From Oscillibacter valericigenes (lineage in GTDB: Bacteria > Bacillota > Clostridia > Oscillospirales > Oscillospiraceae): 64,000 nt of DNA. Under the pieces are notes generated by a model. The model was given only the letters and a program-made list of their open reading frames with translations. It was not told the DNA's origin and did no database searches. Where the stretch lies: contig NZ_JAFBIQ010000005.1 of NCBI RefSeq assembly GCF_021531315.1, positions 37,678 through 101,677 of the forward strand, given 5' to 3'. A program made the translations under genes and the position numbers. Positions 36,401 to 45,776 of this stretch are shown piece after piece; the first letter of the stretch is position 1; the number at the start of each line of letters is the position of its first letter.

Positions 36401-36462
36401 GAGCGCTTTCTTTTGCGGCGCGGTGCCTATTTTCCGGCAAGCGCAGGCGGCACCGAGAATGA

Positions 36463-36496
36463 GATCAAAGCCACCAGTAAACTGGTGGCTTTGATC
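36463..36496. terminator. Symmetrical terminator between the NagD-like gene and an XRE gene
   Basis: GATCAAAGCCACCAG-TAAA-CTGGTGGCTTTGATC, a perfect 15-bp stem that can serve both converging genes. Confidence 0.8.
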
Positions 36497-36521
36497 AAAT
36501 GATACGCGACCGTACAGACGA

Positions 36522-36833
36522 TCACTTTGACAAAAAACGGTTGATAATCCCCAGCAAAATGAGCATATCACTCTCATCCAACTGCTTCATTCCGTCCAGA
36601 GCCTTTTGAATCAGCGTAGGGTTGTCGGAGGAGGTATCAAAGAACTGCTGAGGGGAAATCTCGAAATAATCGCAGATGGCAAGAAACTCCTTCAACGGCG
36701 GAAGTGCCTTGCCGGAGGAAATGTTATAGACATACCCGCGACTATGACCGAGATCATAGCTCATCTGATATTCCGAAACGCCCTTCTTCAATCGGAGCTG
36801 TGTGATTCGATCACGAATAAATTCTTCAGTCAT
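36522..36833 (-). CDS. Small XRE-family regulator
   Basis: 103 residues. HTH (about 5-60) with ITQLRLKKGVSEYQMSYDLG, HSRGYVYNISSGKALPPLKE; the tail is a helical QKALDGMKQLDESDMLILLG, a common dimerisation hairpin in clostridial regulators. It is divergent from a small membrane protein gene. Both are AT-richer than the flanks, suggesting acquisition. Target unknown. Confidence 0.85.
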   Translation of the reverse strand: MTEEFIRDRITQLRLKKGVSEYQMSYDLGHSRGYVYNISSGKALPPLKEFLAICDYFEISPQQFFDTSSDNPTLIQKALDGMKQLDESDMLILLGIINRFLSK

Positions 36834-36977
36834 CCGCTCTCACCTCATAAAAATGATAGCGGTTCTATCTTGCGATGAGGTAGAAAAATAAATGCTATAT
36901 CATCTTGAAATACTCTAAGAATATATGTTATAATCAATAAAAAGTTGTTAGGCAAAGAAAAGGAGGAGGGGCAAGAC

Positions 36978-37496
36978 ATGGAAACAACACAAAATTATGA
37001 ACAGACTGCAGAGCAAAAAGGGGGAAACAGAAAATGGGTTCTTATATTCGCAGTACTTCTCGTATGCAGCGCGGTGGGCCTTGCCATTTACTGGAAAGGT
37101 CAAGGTCCATCTTTGGGGGAGGATGAGCAAATCGTTTATCAAAACGCGGCAGAGCTACGAAATAAAATGGAAAGCCCCGATTATTTTGGGCTGACCGATA
37201 TGCTTTTGCTCAAAAAAATAGCAGAGGACGGTTCCATTGCATACACCTATACGATTTTTGATTATGTTGGAACAGATAAATACGGAAGTCTGATTGGCGG
37301 CGAAGCGATTTTCAAAGACCATGATTATGTAATGGACTACACCCCGGATCCGATAAAAGACGACGCAGAGAAAATGGAAGTCCAGTTTGAAATCAAAAAA
37401 TACATACAGGAAGGCGGCAAAGGAAATCTTCGGGCAGTTGTGATAGATACCGAAAAGATTCTCGAAAAACTGGGCTTAAACGATATGACCGAATAA
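36978..37496 (+). CDS. Membrane-anchored protein of unknown function
   Basis: 172 residues from the ATG at 36978 behind AGGAGGAGGGG. One helix near the N-terminus (WVLIFAVLLVCSAVGLAIYW, residues about 19-38) with the rest outside. The outer part (NAAELRNKMESPDYFGLTDM, VQFEIKKYIQEGGKGNL) has mixed alpha/beta character and no motif that I recognise. Lower GC than its neighbours. It may form a unit with the divergent XRE gene. Confidence 0.65.
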   Translation: METTQNYEQTAEQKGGNRKWVLIFAVLLVCSAVGLAIYWKGQGPSLGEDEQIVYQNAAELRNKMESPDYFGLTDMLLLKKIAEDGSIAYTYTIFDYVGTDKYGSLIGGEAIFKDHDYVMDYTPDPIKDDAEKMEVQFEIKKYIQEGGKGNLRAVVIDTEKILEKLGLNDMTE

Positions 37497-37499
37497 AAC

Positions 37500-37531
37500 G
37501 AAGGCGGGCAGTTCATCTGCTCGCCTTCGTT
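37500..37531. terminator. Terminator between converging genes
   Basis: GAAGGCGGGCAG / CTGCTCGCCTTC with a five-base loop and one mismatch. Confidence 0.65.
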
Positions 37532-37542
37532 GTTCAACGATC

Positions 37543-38622
37543 TCACTTAAAATATGCCACCAGCAGGTCGACGCAGGCGCCGTAGCTTTGGACGCCGATC
37601 GTGCCGTAGCTTTTGAGAAAGCCGTCGTACACGGCGGTCGAAAGCGTGTCCACCGGCCCCTCGAACTGCGCCCAGTAGATGCTCGACATGCGCAGGTCAG
37701 CGACGGCCCGCTCATCGAGCGTTTCGCGCACGGCGCGCCAGCGTTCTGTGTCGGCGGAGTAGAGCGCATTGGAAAGGTAGAGATAGCCCGAAAGCGCGCC
37801 GGCATAGTGATAAAGCGCGCTGCCGCAGCGCAGCGACGCAAGCACAGCGAGGAAGCTGCACTCCTGCTCACTCGCAATGCCGCGGCGGTGAGCAAGCTCG
37901 TGTGCGACGGTGGTCGGCAGCGTGGCGGCGGGGAAATCGACATTCACATTGCACTCGCCTGTGAAGGGAAAGTAAAAACCTGTGAAGCCAAGCGCGCTCA
38001 TCGCGCGGGAGAAATGGATCGCCTTCGGCGGCACATCAGCCATCTCAAGGAAGGGAAATTCTCCGTAAAGATTTTCGTAGATATTGGGCGCATAGGCGAG
38101 GATGTCCGTGTGGTCGGCGGCAAAGACGCCGTCGGCATCGCGGGGCACATCCTCTGCGTACTCGTTCACCAGCGCGGCGAACTGGCGTGTTACGCGCTCC
38201 AAGTCGTCGAGCGCGACCGGCTCAGCGGAAATGCCGCTTTTGTCGCTGAAACTGTCGGCATAGTAGTTCGCGCCCCAAAGCAGACAGAAGAGCGCATAGA
38301 CCGTCAAGATTGCATTTACAAGCCCCAACGCAAGGGCATAGACCGTGCCGCCTCTGTGCTGGCTGCGCACCACGGCACGCAGGCCGAGGCCGAGAAAGGC
38401 GAGAAAGCCCAGCGCCGCAAGGACATAGAACAGCTCCGCGACGGAGACGGGCACACGCTCGCAAAGCCGCCCGAGCGCGCGCCGCAGCGGGTTTGTAAAG
38501 CCCTCTGTCAGCGCGTTCATCAGCGCACGGCTTTGCCGCGCGAGGAAAAAGGCCGCGAGGAACGCAAGGTCTCCGAACAGCCAGAGGTGCAGTTTTTTGC
38601 GGTGCAGAAAAAATGCTTTCAT
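37543..38622 (-). CDS. DUF3810 membrane protein with HELAH metal motif
   Basis: 359 residues from the ATG at 38622, four bases after the upstream ATPase stop. Three N-terminal membrane helices (LWLFGDLAFLAAFFLA, AELFYVLAALGFLAFLGLGL, TVYALALGLVNAILTVYALF) precede a large soluble domain. AHELAHRRGIASEQE matches an HExxH zinc-peptidase core with a downstream Glu, and GECNVNVDFPAATLPTTV precedes it, as in DUF3810 proteins. It closes the peptide-transport operon, so a membrane peptidase acting on the transported peptides is plausible but unproven. Confidence 0.8.
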   Translation of the reverse strand: MKAFFLHRKKLHLWLFGDLAFLAAFFLARQSRALMNALTEGFTNPLRRALGRLCERVPVSVAELFYVLAALGFLAFLGLGLRAVVRSQHRGGTVYALALGLVNAILTVYALFCLLWGANYYADSFSDKSGISAEPVALDDLERVTRQFAALVNEYAEDVPRDADGVFAADHTDILAYAPNIYENLYGEFPFLEMADVPPKAIHFSRAMSALGFTGFYFPFTGECNVNVDFPAATLPTTVAHELAHRRGIASEQECSFLAVLASLRCGSALYHYAGALSGYLYLSNALYSADTERWRAVRETLDERAVADLRMSSIYWAQFEGPVDTLSTAVYDGFLKSYGTIGVQSYGACVDLLVAYFK

Positions 38623-38626
38623 AGCG

Positions 38627-39358
38627 TCAGTCGGCGGCGGAGAGCAGCTCGCGCGTGTAGGGCTCGCGCGGGTGCTCAAACAGTTCCGGCACTGTATTTT
38701 CCTCCACGATGCGGCCGTCCTTCATCACCATCACGCGGTCGCAAAGCTGATAGACCACATTGAGGTCGTGTGAGATGAAGAGGAAGGAAATGCCCAGCTC
38801 GTCGCGCACCGAGCGCATCAGCTCCAAGATCTGACGCTGAATGGTCACATCGAGTGCGCTGACAGGCTCGTCGGCGATGATGAGCCGCGGCTTTTGAATG
38901 AGCGCCACGCCGATGGAAACGCGCTGGCGCTGGCCGCCGGAGAGCCCGTTCGGCTTGCGCGCCAGGCACTCGGCGGGCAGGCCGACCTTCTCCGCGATCT
39001 CCTCGACGCGGCGGCGTCGCTCGGCGGCGTCGTACTTGCCGTAAATACGCAGCGGCTCCTCTAAGATCCAGCCGACGGTGTAGGCGGGATTGAGCGAGGA
39101 GTAGGGGTCTTGAAAGATCATCTGCGGACGCTTGGTGTAGTGGATGATCTCGCCCATGTTCGTTTTTACCAGCCCGAGGACATTTTTCACCAGCGTCGTT
39201 TTGCCCGTGCCGCTCTCGCCGACGAGGCCGAGAATTTCGCCGCGGCGGAGCGTGAAGCTCACGTCACGCAGCACGGTCTTGTCGTGCCGGCGGCCGCGGT
39301 CGTCCGTCACGCGGTACCAGCTCGTGAGATTTTTGACTTCTAAAACAAGATCGTCCAT
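38627..39358 (-). CDS. Peptide/nickel ABC transporter ATP-binding protein (DppF/OppF type)
   Basis: 243 residues. Walker [11 protein letters not shown], signature [15 protein letters not shown], Walker [13 protein letters not shown] and switch His in [11 protein letters not shown]. It lacks the long C-terminal cysteine-containing oligopeptide domain of full-length OppF, ending after TRELLSAAD. Second ATPase of the transporter; starts four bases after the DppD-type gene. Confidence 0.93.
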   Translation of the reverse strand: MDDLVLEVKNLTSWYRVTDDRGRRHDKTVLRDVSFTLRRGEILGLVGESGTGKTTLVKNVLGLVKTNMGEIIHYTKRPQMIFQDPYSSLNPAYTVGWILEEPLRIYGKYDAAERRRRVEEIAEKVGLPAECLARKPNGLSGGQRQRVSIGVALIQKPRLIIADEPVSALDVTIQRQILELMRSVRDELGISFLFISHDLNVVYQLCDRVMVMKDGRIVEENTVPELFEHPREPYTRELLSAAD

Positions 39359-39362
39359 GCTT

Positions 39363-40142
39363 TCACCTCTGCGCGCGGTGCGGAATGGCGTTGATCAGCT
39401 TGGCGGTGTAGGGGTGCTGCGGCGCGGTGAACACGCGCTCCATCTCGCCCTTTTCGACGATCTTTCCGCGCTGCATCACAGCCACGCGAGAGCAAATGCG
39501 CCGTACGACCTGCAAATTGTGTGAAATGAGCAGCATCGAAATGCCACGCTCCTGATTGAGACGGCGGAGCAGCGCAAGGATCTGCGCCTGCACCGTCACA
39601 TCGAGCGCGGTGGTCGGCTCGTCGAGCAGCAGCAGGTGGGGATCGGTGACGATGGCCGCTGCTATCATCACGCGCTGGAGCTGGCCGCCGGAGCACTCGT
39701 GCGGATATTTGCGATAAATTTCCTCCGGCGCGGGGAGATCGACATCGCGCAGCACCTCGAGGGCGCGCGCGCGGCGCTGCTCCTTCGTGAGCTGCGTGTG
39801 GACGGCCAGCGCCTCCTCGACCTGCGCGCCGATGCGCATGAGCGGATCCATCGCGCTCATCGGCTCCTGAAACACCACGCCGATCTCGCGGCCCTGAATG
39901 GTGCGCAGCTCCGTACGCGGCAGGCGCAGAATATCACGCCCGCCCACGAGCACCTCGCCGGAGAGCGAGACCTTTTTGCGCTCGATGAGGCCGGAGAGCG
40001 TCATGGCGGTGACGGTCTTGCCGCTGCCGCTCTCGCCCACCAGTCCGACGATCTCGCCGTCGTGAATGGTCAGGTCGATGCCCGCCACGGCCTCGCGCGA
40101 GGCGTCGTGAAAGCGGACGTGAAGATCGCGTATTTCGACCAT
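39363..40142 (-). CDS. Peptide/nickel ABC transporter ATP-binding protein (DppD/OppD type)
   Basis: 259 residues from the ATG at 40142 (GGGAG site). Walker [14 protein letters not shown]-loop [17 protein letters not shown], signature [14 protein letters not shown], Walker [13 protein letters not shown], switch His [19 protein letters not shown] is typical of DppD-type ATPases. It is shorter than the usual 320 residues at the C-terminus, as is its partner. Confidence 0.93.
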   Translation of the reverse strand: MVEIRDLHVRFHDASREAVAGIDLTIHDGEIVGLVGESGSGKTVTAMTLSGLIERKKVSLSGEVLVGGRDILRLPRTELRTIQGREIGVVFQEPMSAMDPLMRIGAQVEEALAVHTQLTKEQRRARALEVLRDVDLPAPEEIYRKYPHECSGGQLQRVMIAAAIVTDPHLLLLDEPTTALDVTVQAQILALLRRLNQERGISMLLISHNLQVVRRICSRVAVMQRGKIVEKGEMERVFTAPQHPYTAKLINAIPHRAQR

Positions 40143-40165
40143 GGGGCATCTCCCTTCTTGCAGGA

Positions 40166-40957
40166 TCAGTTTTCGCCGCGCTGGAGCCCCTCGCCGATCA
40201 GACTCACGCCGAGGATCAGCAGCACGATGATAAGGCCCGTGCCGAGGGCGTACCACGGCGCGGAGCCGAGGATGCTCTGCGACTCCGAGAGCATATAGCC
40301 GAGGCTCGCCTCATCGGGTGAAACGCCGATGGAGAGGTAGCTCATGGCTGCCTCGGCGAGCACGGCGTTGTTAAAGCCAATGGTGATGGCAGAGAGCAGC
40401 GTGTGCCAGATGTTGGGCAGGATATGGACGAAGAGGATGCGCGCGGTGGACGCGCCCATCAGCTCTGCCATGCGGACATAGTTCTGCGTGCGCGCGCGGG
40501 CGAACTCGCTGCGCACGATGCGCGCGTAGCTGGGGATAAAAACGATGCCGAGCGCGAGCATCATGTGCTCCTGTCCGCCGCCGAGCAGGCTCACGAGCAC
40601 GAGCAGGATGAGAATGCTCGGAAACGACGCAAGCGCGTCGTTCAGCCGCATGAGCAGTTCGTCTACCCAGCCGCCGTACCAGCCGGTCAGTGCGCCGACG
40701 AGTGTGCCGACGACGGTGCCGATAACGACGGTGCCGAGCGCGATGAGCAGCGTGTCGCCCGCGCCGACCATGACGCGGCTGAGAATGTCGCGGCCGAACT
40801 TGTCCGTGCCCATCGGGTGCGCGAGCGAGGGCGGCAGCAGGCGCGAGAAGTCCATGGCGTTGGGCGCGTAGGGCGTCCAGACAAGGCCGAGGGCGATGAA
40901 GCCGACGACCAGCGCCGTGAGCACAAGGCCCACGCGCAGGAAGGTATTTTTTTTCAT
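40166..40957 (-). CDS. Peptide ABC transporter permease (DppC/OppC type)
   Basis: 263 residues, five to six helices. The N-terminus has the HPMGTDKFGRDILSRVMVGA signature of DppC, and the ABC-contact loop reads AELMGASTARILFVHILPNI. The start overlaps the DppB stop by four bases. Confidence 0.93.
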   Translation of the reverse strand: MKKNTFLRVGLVLTALVVGFIALGLVWTPYAPNAMDFSRLLPPSLAHPMGTDKFGRDILSRVMVGAGDTLLIALGTVVIGTVVGTLVGALTGWYGGWVDELLMRLNDALASFPSILILLVLVSLLGGGQEHMMLALGIVFIPSYARIVRSEFARARTQNYVRMAELMGASTARILFVHILPNIWHTLLSAITIGFNNAVLAEAAMSYLSIGVSPDEASLGYMLSESQSILGSAPWYALGTGLIIVLLILGVSLIGEGLQRGEN

Positions 40958-41904
40958 GCCGCACCTCCCGCGCCGGAAGTGAGCCGCGGGTCAATGCGCC
41001 GCGCGAGCAGATCGGCAAGCAGATTGCAGAGAATGACGGCGAAGGCCAGCAGCACGACAATGGCGCGCGCGACCGGCTCGTCGCGGTTGGCGATGGATGA
41101 GAGCAGCAGCCGCCCGAGTCCCGGTACGGCAAAGACCTGCTCGATGACTACGCTGCCGGCCAGCAGGTCAGCGACGGTCATGGCGAGAAAGGTCACAAGC
41201 GGGACAAGCGTATTTTTCAGCACATGGCGGTAGAGGATGCCGCTGCGCGAACGCCCGCGGCTCATCGAGGTGCGCACATAGTCGCGCTGTGCCTCGTCTA
41301 AAATCGAGGTGCGCAGCAGCTTGACCGTCATGGCGATGCGAGGCAGCGCCACGGCCAGCGCGGGGAAAAACAGATAGCCCAAGTAGTGCGACGGCCCGCC
41401 GATGGGGAACGCGCCGGCGATGAACCAGTGCAGCACAAGGCCGAAGAGGTAGGTAAAGAGGATACCGGTAAAGAATGGCGGCACCGCCATCACGACCTGA
41501 TTGAGCACGGTGAGCGTGCGGTCGAGCCAGCCGCCGGCGTATTTTGCCGACATCACGCCGAGTGGAATGGAGACCAACAGGATCAGCACGAAGGAGAGCG
41601 CGGTGAGCGTCAGCGTCGGTCCCAGCCGCTGCCCGATGAGCGCGCTCACGCTCTGGCTGTACTGGTACGAGACGCCGAGGTCGCCGTGCAGCGCGCCGAG
41701 CAGCCAACGAGCGTAGCGCACAAGGAGCGGGTCGTTCAGTCCCAGCGCACGACGCAGGGCCTCTAACTTTTCGGGCGTCGCCTCCGTGCCGAGCAGACGC
41801 GTGGCCGCGTCGCCGGAGAGCAGAGAGAAGGCCACAAAGGTCAAAAGCGAAACGATCACCATGGTCAGCAGCATGGTTGCAAGTTTTTTCGCTGTGTAAC
41901 GCAT
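40954..41904 (-). CDS. Peptide ABC transporter permease (DppB/OppB type)
   Basis: 316 residues with an N-terminal helix (KKLATMLLTMVIVSLLTFVA), then LGLNDPLLVRYARWLLGALH and GDLGVSYQYSQSV, the DppB front signature. The contact loop has RDYVRTSMSRGRSRSGILYR, and VIEQVFAVPGLGRLLLSSI follows near the end. It pairs with the DppC-type permease that overlaps it. Confidence 0.94.
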   Translation of the reverse strand: MRYTAKKLATMLLTMVIVSLLTFVAFSLLSGDAATRLLGTEATPEKLEALRRALGLNDPLLVRYARWLLGALHGDLGVSYQYSQSVSALIGQRLGPTLTLTALSFVLILLVSIPLGVMSAKYAGGWLDRTLTVLNQVVMAVPPFFTGILFTYLFGLVLHWFIAGAFPIGGPSHYLGYLFFPALAVALPRIAMTVKLLRTSILDEAQRDYVRTSMSRGRSRSGILYRHVLKNTLVPLVTFLAMTVADLLAGSVVIEQVFAVPGLGRLLLSSIANRDEPVARAIVVLLAFAVILCNLLADLLARRIDPRLTSGAGGAA

Positions 41905-41953
41905 GGTGTTCGCCTCGCTTTTTCGGTCAGGGCGGATCGCCCTCGGATTTTCT

Positions 41954-43450
41954 TTAGCTGTATGTGACGGTGCTCAGGTCGATGGCATAGAGCGGGTAGA
42001 ACTGATAGCCGCTGATGCCCTTGCGCACGGCGACGAGGTCCGCGAGGTCCTGAATGTAGACATTCGCGGCGGTCTCGGCCAAAATCTCCTCACAGCGGAG
42101 GTAGTGGGCGGTGGCCTCCTCGTCAGTCGCGGCGTTGACCGCGGCGGCAAAGGCCTCGTCGTATTCCGCATTGGAATAATTGATGAAATTATTACCCGCA
42201 GTAGAGTTGAAGCGTTCGAGCATGGCGCGGGCAGTGAGGGTGCTGGCGTCCACGCCGACGACCGTGGCCTGATACTGACGGCCGGAGTAGACATTCTCCA
42301 GCCAGCTGGCCCACTCGACCGGCTCGATGGTCACATTCACGCCGACGGCGCGAAGCTGCTCGGCCACGACCTGCGCGGTATCCATGTGCGGCTGGTAGTT
42401 GCTCGGCACAGTGATGGTGAGGTCAAAGCCGTTGGGATAGCCCGCCTCGGCGAGCAGCGCCTTCGCTTTCTCCGCGTCGTGCGGATAGAGCTCGGCAAGC
42501 TCAGGCAGGAAATACTTGCGGAAATTGGGATACATACTGCTGCCGACCGCAGTGCCGTGGCCGTCGGCGACCACATCAAAAATCTGCTGGCGGTCGAGCG
42601 CGCAGCACAGCGCCTTGCGCACCGTCTCGTTCGCGAGCGGCTCGTAAGCGTGGTTGAGGTACACGGCCTGCACGAGGTTCATCGTGCCCTCAAGGATGTC
42701 AAAGCTCTCGGTGAGCTGGTCTGCCTGTGTGGCGGTCAGATGGGCGCAGATGTCCACCGCGCCGCTCTTGAGCGCGAGGACGAGCGCCTCGGCGTTTTCG
42801 TAGATTTGATAGGTGACCTTATCCACCTTCGCGCCCTCGCCCCAGTAGTCGGGGAAGCGCTCAAAGACGACATTCTGCTGCGCTGCGCGGGAGATATACT
42901 TGAAGGGACCCGTGCCGACGGGCTCCTCGCCGTTGGCGTGATCCTTCGGAGTGATGGCCAGCGTCATGTAGGAGAGGAAGTCGCCGTTGGGCTGCTTGAG
43001 CACGACGGAGATGAAGTCGTCGCCGAGGTTCACGGCGTCAACATTGTCCAGCGCCTTCCAGTTGCCGGACTCCTTTGCCCGGTCGATCGACCACACCACA
43101 TCCGCGGCGGTCACCTCGCTGCCGTTGTGGAACTTTACGCCGGGGCGAAGATAGAAGGTATAGGTGAGCTGATCGTCGGAGAGCGTCCAGCGCTCGGCGA
43201 CGGCGGGGACAAGGTTGCCGTCCGCGTCGGGCTTGACAAGGCCCTCGTAGATATTGAACAAAACCTCGCGGTTCGCGGCGGTGACGGTGGCATAGGGATC
43301 AAGGCTGTTTTCAAGGTCCTGCGCGATGCCGACAACGATCTCATTGGCCTCGCGGCGGGCGTCGGTCGCGTTGGTGTCCTTGCTGCCGCAGGCGGCGAGG
43401 GAGAAAAGCAGGGTCAGGGAAAGAAACAGAGTGAGGATGCGCTTATTCAT
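41954..43450 (-). CDS. Peptide/nickel ABC transporter substrate-binding lipoprotein
   Basis: 498 residues from the ATG at 43450 (AAAGGAGAC site). Lipoprotein signal MNKRILTLFLSLTLLFSLAAC; SBP family 5 with NIYEGLVKPDADGNLVPAVA, YTFYLRPGVKFHNGSEVTA and DVVWSIDRAKES, the typical SBP_bac_5 opening. It supplies the ligand (peptide, or possibly a nickel chelate) to the DppBCDF-type subunits encoded downstream. The first bases overlap the stop of the AI-2E family gene. Confidence 0.94.
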   Translation of the reverse strand: MNKRILTLFLSLTLLFSLAACGSKDTNATDARREANEIVVGIAQDLENSLDPYATVTAANREVLFNIYEGLVKPDADGNLVPAVAERWTLSDDQLTYTFYLRPGVKFHNGSEVTAADVVWSIDRAKESGNWKALDNVDAVNLGDDFISVVLKQPNGDFLSYMTLAITPKDHANGEEPVGTGPFKYISRAAQQNVVFERFPDYWGEGAKVDKVTYQIYENAEALVLALKSGAVDICAHLTATQADQLTESFDILEGTMNLVQAVYLNHAYEPLANETVRKALCCALDRQQIFDVVADGHGTAVGSSMYPNFRKYFLPELAELYPHDAEKAKALLAEAGYPNGFDLTITVPSNYQPHMDTAQVVAEQLRAVGVNVTIEPVEWASWLENVYSGRQYQATVVGVDASTLTARAMLERFNSTAGNNFINYSNAEYDEAFAAAVNAATDEEATAHYLRCEEILAETAANVYIQDLADLVAVRKGISGYQFYPLYAIDLSTVTYS

Positions 43451-44657
43451 GGGAGTCTCCTTTTGGTGTTGTGGTCGGGCCGGACAGCTTGTGCCGCGGC
43501 TCAAATATTGTGTCGTCCGTCACGCCTTTTTTGCGCAGGGACGATTCACACAGAAAATGGACGGCGGAGTGGAGGCAGGCAAACACCGGCACGCCGAGGA
43601 ACATACCCAGCACGCCGCCGAAGCCGCCGCCGACGAGAATGGCGACGACGATCCAGAAGCTTGAAACGCCCACGGTCTCGCCGAGGATCTTGGGGCCGAG
43701 GATGTTGCCGTCAAACTGCTGGAGCGCGATGATGAAGACGACAAAATACAGGCACTGGCGGGGATCGACGAGCAGAATAAGGAAGGCGCTCGGGATCGCG
43801 CCGAGGAAGGGACCGAAGATGGGGATCACATTTGTCACGCCGATAAAGACGGAGATGATAGGCGTGTAGGGGAACTTCAGGAGCGAGCAGATGATGAAGC
43901 AGAGAATGCCGATGATGAGCGAGTCGAGCAGCTTTCCGCGCACAAAGCCGGAGAAAATGCGGTCGGCCTCGCGCGTGGCGGACATCACGCGCTCATAGCG
44001 CGGTGCGGAAACAAGGGAGTAGAGCAGCTTGCGGGAGTGGAGGCCAAAGGTCTCCTTGCGGGCGAGGATATAAACGGAAACGACGATGCCCACGAGCAGA
44101 TCCTTGGCAAAAACCAGCACGCTCACGATGCCGCCGGTCACGGCGACGATGGCGACCTGCGCGCCGGGGATGACCGTGTTCTTCACCCAGTCGACCAGCT
44201 CGGTATAATAGCTCTTGACCATGACCAGCACGCGCTCGGAGACATAGGGGTTGTCCTCCGCGAGCTGCGTGACCCAGTTGTAGATAACGCGATAGTAGTT
44301 CTCTAAGTTGGAAAAGAGCAACGCCACGCTCGCGGCCAGCTCGGGGATGAGGATGCTGAAGAGGAGATACACCAGCCCCAGCACAAGCAGCCAGGTCACA
44401 AGGATGCTCAGGGCGCGCATCGCGCCGCTGCGTTTGACGCCGCACCTGTCGCGGAAGATGCGGTCGAAAAAGTCCACGATGGGTGTGAGCAGGTAGGCCA
44501 TGGCAAGGCCGTAGAGCACGGGCTTGAGGATGGTAAGCAGCTTTTCCATGAACCGCAGCAGCACGCCGTTCTGGAAAAAAGTGTCGTAAAATACCAGGAC
44601 GGCGCAGGCCGCGGCGGCGAGTGTCACGCCCCAGTGAAAATAGGATCTTTGCTTCAT
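43443..44657 (-). CDS. AI-2E family transporter
   Basis: 404 residues from the ATG at 44657 (AAAGGAGGACGC). Multiple membrane helices in the PF01594 pattern: an N-terminal pair (HWGVTLAAAACAVLVFYDTF, KPVLYGLAMAYLLTPIVDFF), a long soluble helical part, and a C-terminal half with GFVRGKLLDSLIIGILCFI, TNVIPIFGPFLGAIPSAFLI and ILGPKILGETVGVSSFWIV, the family signature. Members export varied solutes despite the name. It is the first gene of the peptide-ABC operon and overlaps the next gene by eight bases, so expression is coupled. Confidence 0.9.
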   Translation of the reverse strand: MKQRSYFHWGVTLAAAACAVLVFYDTFFQNGVLLRFMEKLLTILKPVLYGLAMAYLLTPIVDFFDRIFRDRCGVKRSGAMRALSILVTWLLVLGLVYLLFSILIPELAASVALLFSNLENYYRVIYNWVTQLAEDNPYVSERVLVMVKSYYTELVDWVKNTVIPGAQVAIVAVTGGIVSVLVFAKDLLVGIVVSVYILARKETFGLHSRKLLYSLVSAPRYERVMSATREADRIFSGFVRGKLLDSLIIGILCFIICSLLKFPYTPIISVFIGVTNVIPIFGPFLGAIPSAFLILLVDPRQCLYFVVFIIALQQFDGNILGPKILGETVGVSSFWIVVAILVGGGFGGVLGMFLGVPVFACLHSAVHFLCESSLRKKGVTDDTIFEPRHKLSGPTTTPKGDSHE

Positions 44658-44727
44658 GCGTCCTCCTTTGCCTGCGGCGGGCGGCGAGAACGCCGCGCCG
44701 ACGCTGTGTTCAAAATACATCAAACTT

Positions 44728-44779
44728 AGCATACTATGTTTACCGCGGAATTGCAATAGCACAGTTTTCATGCTATACT
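44728..44779. promoter_or_regulatory. Divergent promoters sharing one palindromic -35 box
   Basis: TTGCAA at 44751-44756 reads the same on both strands. Rightward: 17-bp spacer then TATACT (44774-44779) for the lipid kinase. Leftward: 17-bp spacer then TATGCT (44733-44728) for the AI-2E/peptide operon. Polymerase could serve only one direction at a time. Confidence 0.6.
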
Positions 44780-44833
44780 AAAAATAAAGTAAAACCTTGC
44801 GCTTTTTCGCCGCTTGCAGAAAGGAAGGCTGTT

Positions 44834-45727
44834 GTGGAAAAGAAACTGCTGTTCATCGTCAATCCCCGTGCGGGGAAAACCAAGTCGCGCGCGCCGCTGT
44901 TCGACGCCGTATCCATCTTCTCCGACGCGGGATATCTTGTCCGCGTGGTGGAAACGCGGCACCGCGGCGACGCGACCGAGCTCGCCGCCGCGATGGGCGC
45001 GGAATATGATCTGGTCGTCTGCCACGGCGGCGACGGCACACTCAACGAGACCGTCAACGGCATCATGCGCATACCAAAGGAAAAGCGCCCGCCGCTGAGC
45101 TATCTGCCCGGCGGCAGCACGAACGACTTTGCCGCGAGCCTGTCCATCTCCTCTGACCCCGCGCGCGCCGCGCAGAGCGCGATGCGCCTGCGGCCGCGCG
45201 ACCTCGATGTGGGGCTGTTCAACGAGAAGAACTTCGTCTATGTCGCCTCCTTCGGCGCATTTACGCGCACGGCCTACACCGTGCCGCAGGACATCAAGAA
45301 TATGTTCGGCCACTTCGCCTATCTTCTGGAAGGGGTGAAGGATCTGGAAACGCTCTGCCCCTATCCGATGAAAATTACCGCCGACGGCGAGGTGTTCGAC
45401 GGCGAGTACCTCTTCGGCGCGGTGTGCAACTCCACCTCCATTGCGGGGCTGATGAAGCTCTCGCCCGAGGCGGTGGATCTGAGCGACGGGCGCTTTGAGC
45501 TGATGCTCGTGCCCGTGCCGAAAACGCCCTTGCAGCTCCAGCGCACGATCCGCGCCATCATCTATGAGGAGTATGAAACGAGCGACGCGCTCATCTTCCG
45601 CCATGTCCGCCATGTGACCGCCGAGAGCGATGGCAGCATCCCCTGGACGCTCGACGGTGAGTACGCCCCGGGTATGCCGCGCATCGAGATCGCCATTGAG
45701 GACAACGGCATCCAAATGATGATCTGA
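44834..45727 (+). CDS. Diacylglycerol kinase family lipid kinase (second copy)
   Basis: 297 residues from a GTG at 44834 behind AAAGGAAGG. LLFIVNPRAGKTKSRAPLFD opens the kinase domain; VCHGGDGTLNETVNGIMR is the GGDGT site and LPGGSTNDFAASL the following loop. The C-terminal half has VYVASFGAFTRTAYTVPQDI and NSTSIAGLMKLSPEAVDLSDGRFE. It is related to but clearly distinct from the copy at 27433-28401. Monocistronic, ending in a hairpin. Confidence 0.9.
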   Translation: MEKKLLFIVNPRAGKTKSRAPLFDAVSIFSDAGYLVRVVETRHRGDATELAAAMGAEYDLVVCHGGDGTLNETVNGIMRIPKEKRPPLSYLPGGSTNDFAASLSISSDPARAAQSAMRLRPRDLDVGLFNEKNFVYVASFGAFTRTAYTVPQDIKNMFGHFAYLLEGVKDLETLCPYPMKITADGEVFDGEYLFGAVCNSTSIAGLMKLSPEAVDLSDGRFELMLVPVPKTPLQLQRTIRAIIYEEYETSDALIFRHVRHVTAESDGSIPWTLDGEYAPGMPRIEIAIEDNGIQMMI

Positions 45728-45740
45728 GAAAGAGCAGAGG

Positions 45741-45765
45741 AAACGCGCGGCAAAGCCGCGCGTTT
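45741..45765. terminator. Terminator between converging genes
   Basis: AAACGCGCGGC-AAA-GCCGCGCGTTT, perfect 11-bp stem. Confidence 0.75.
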
Positions 45766-45776
45766 CAGTCTATCGG

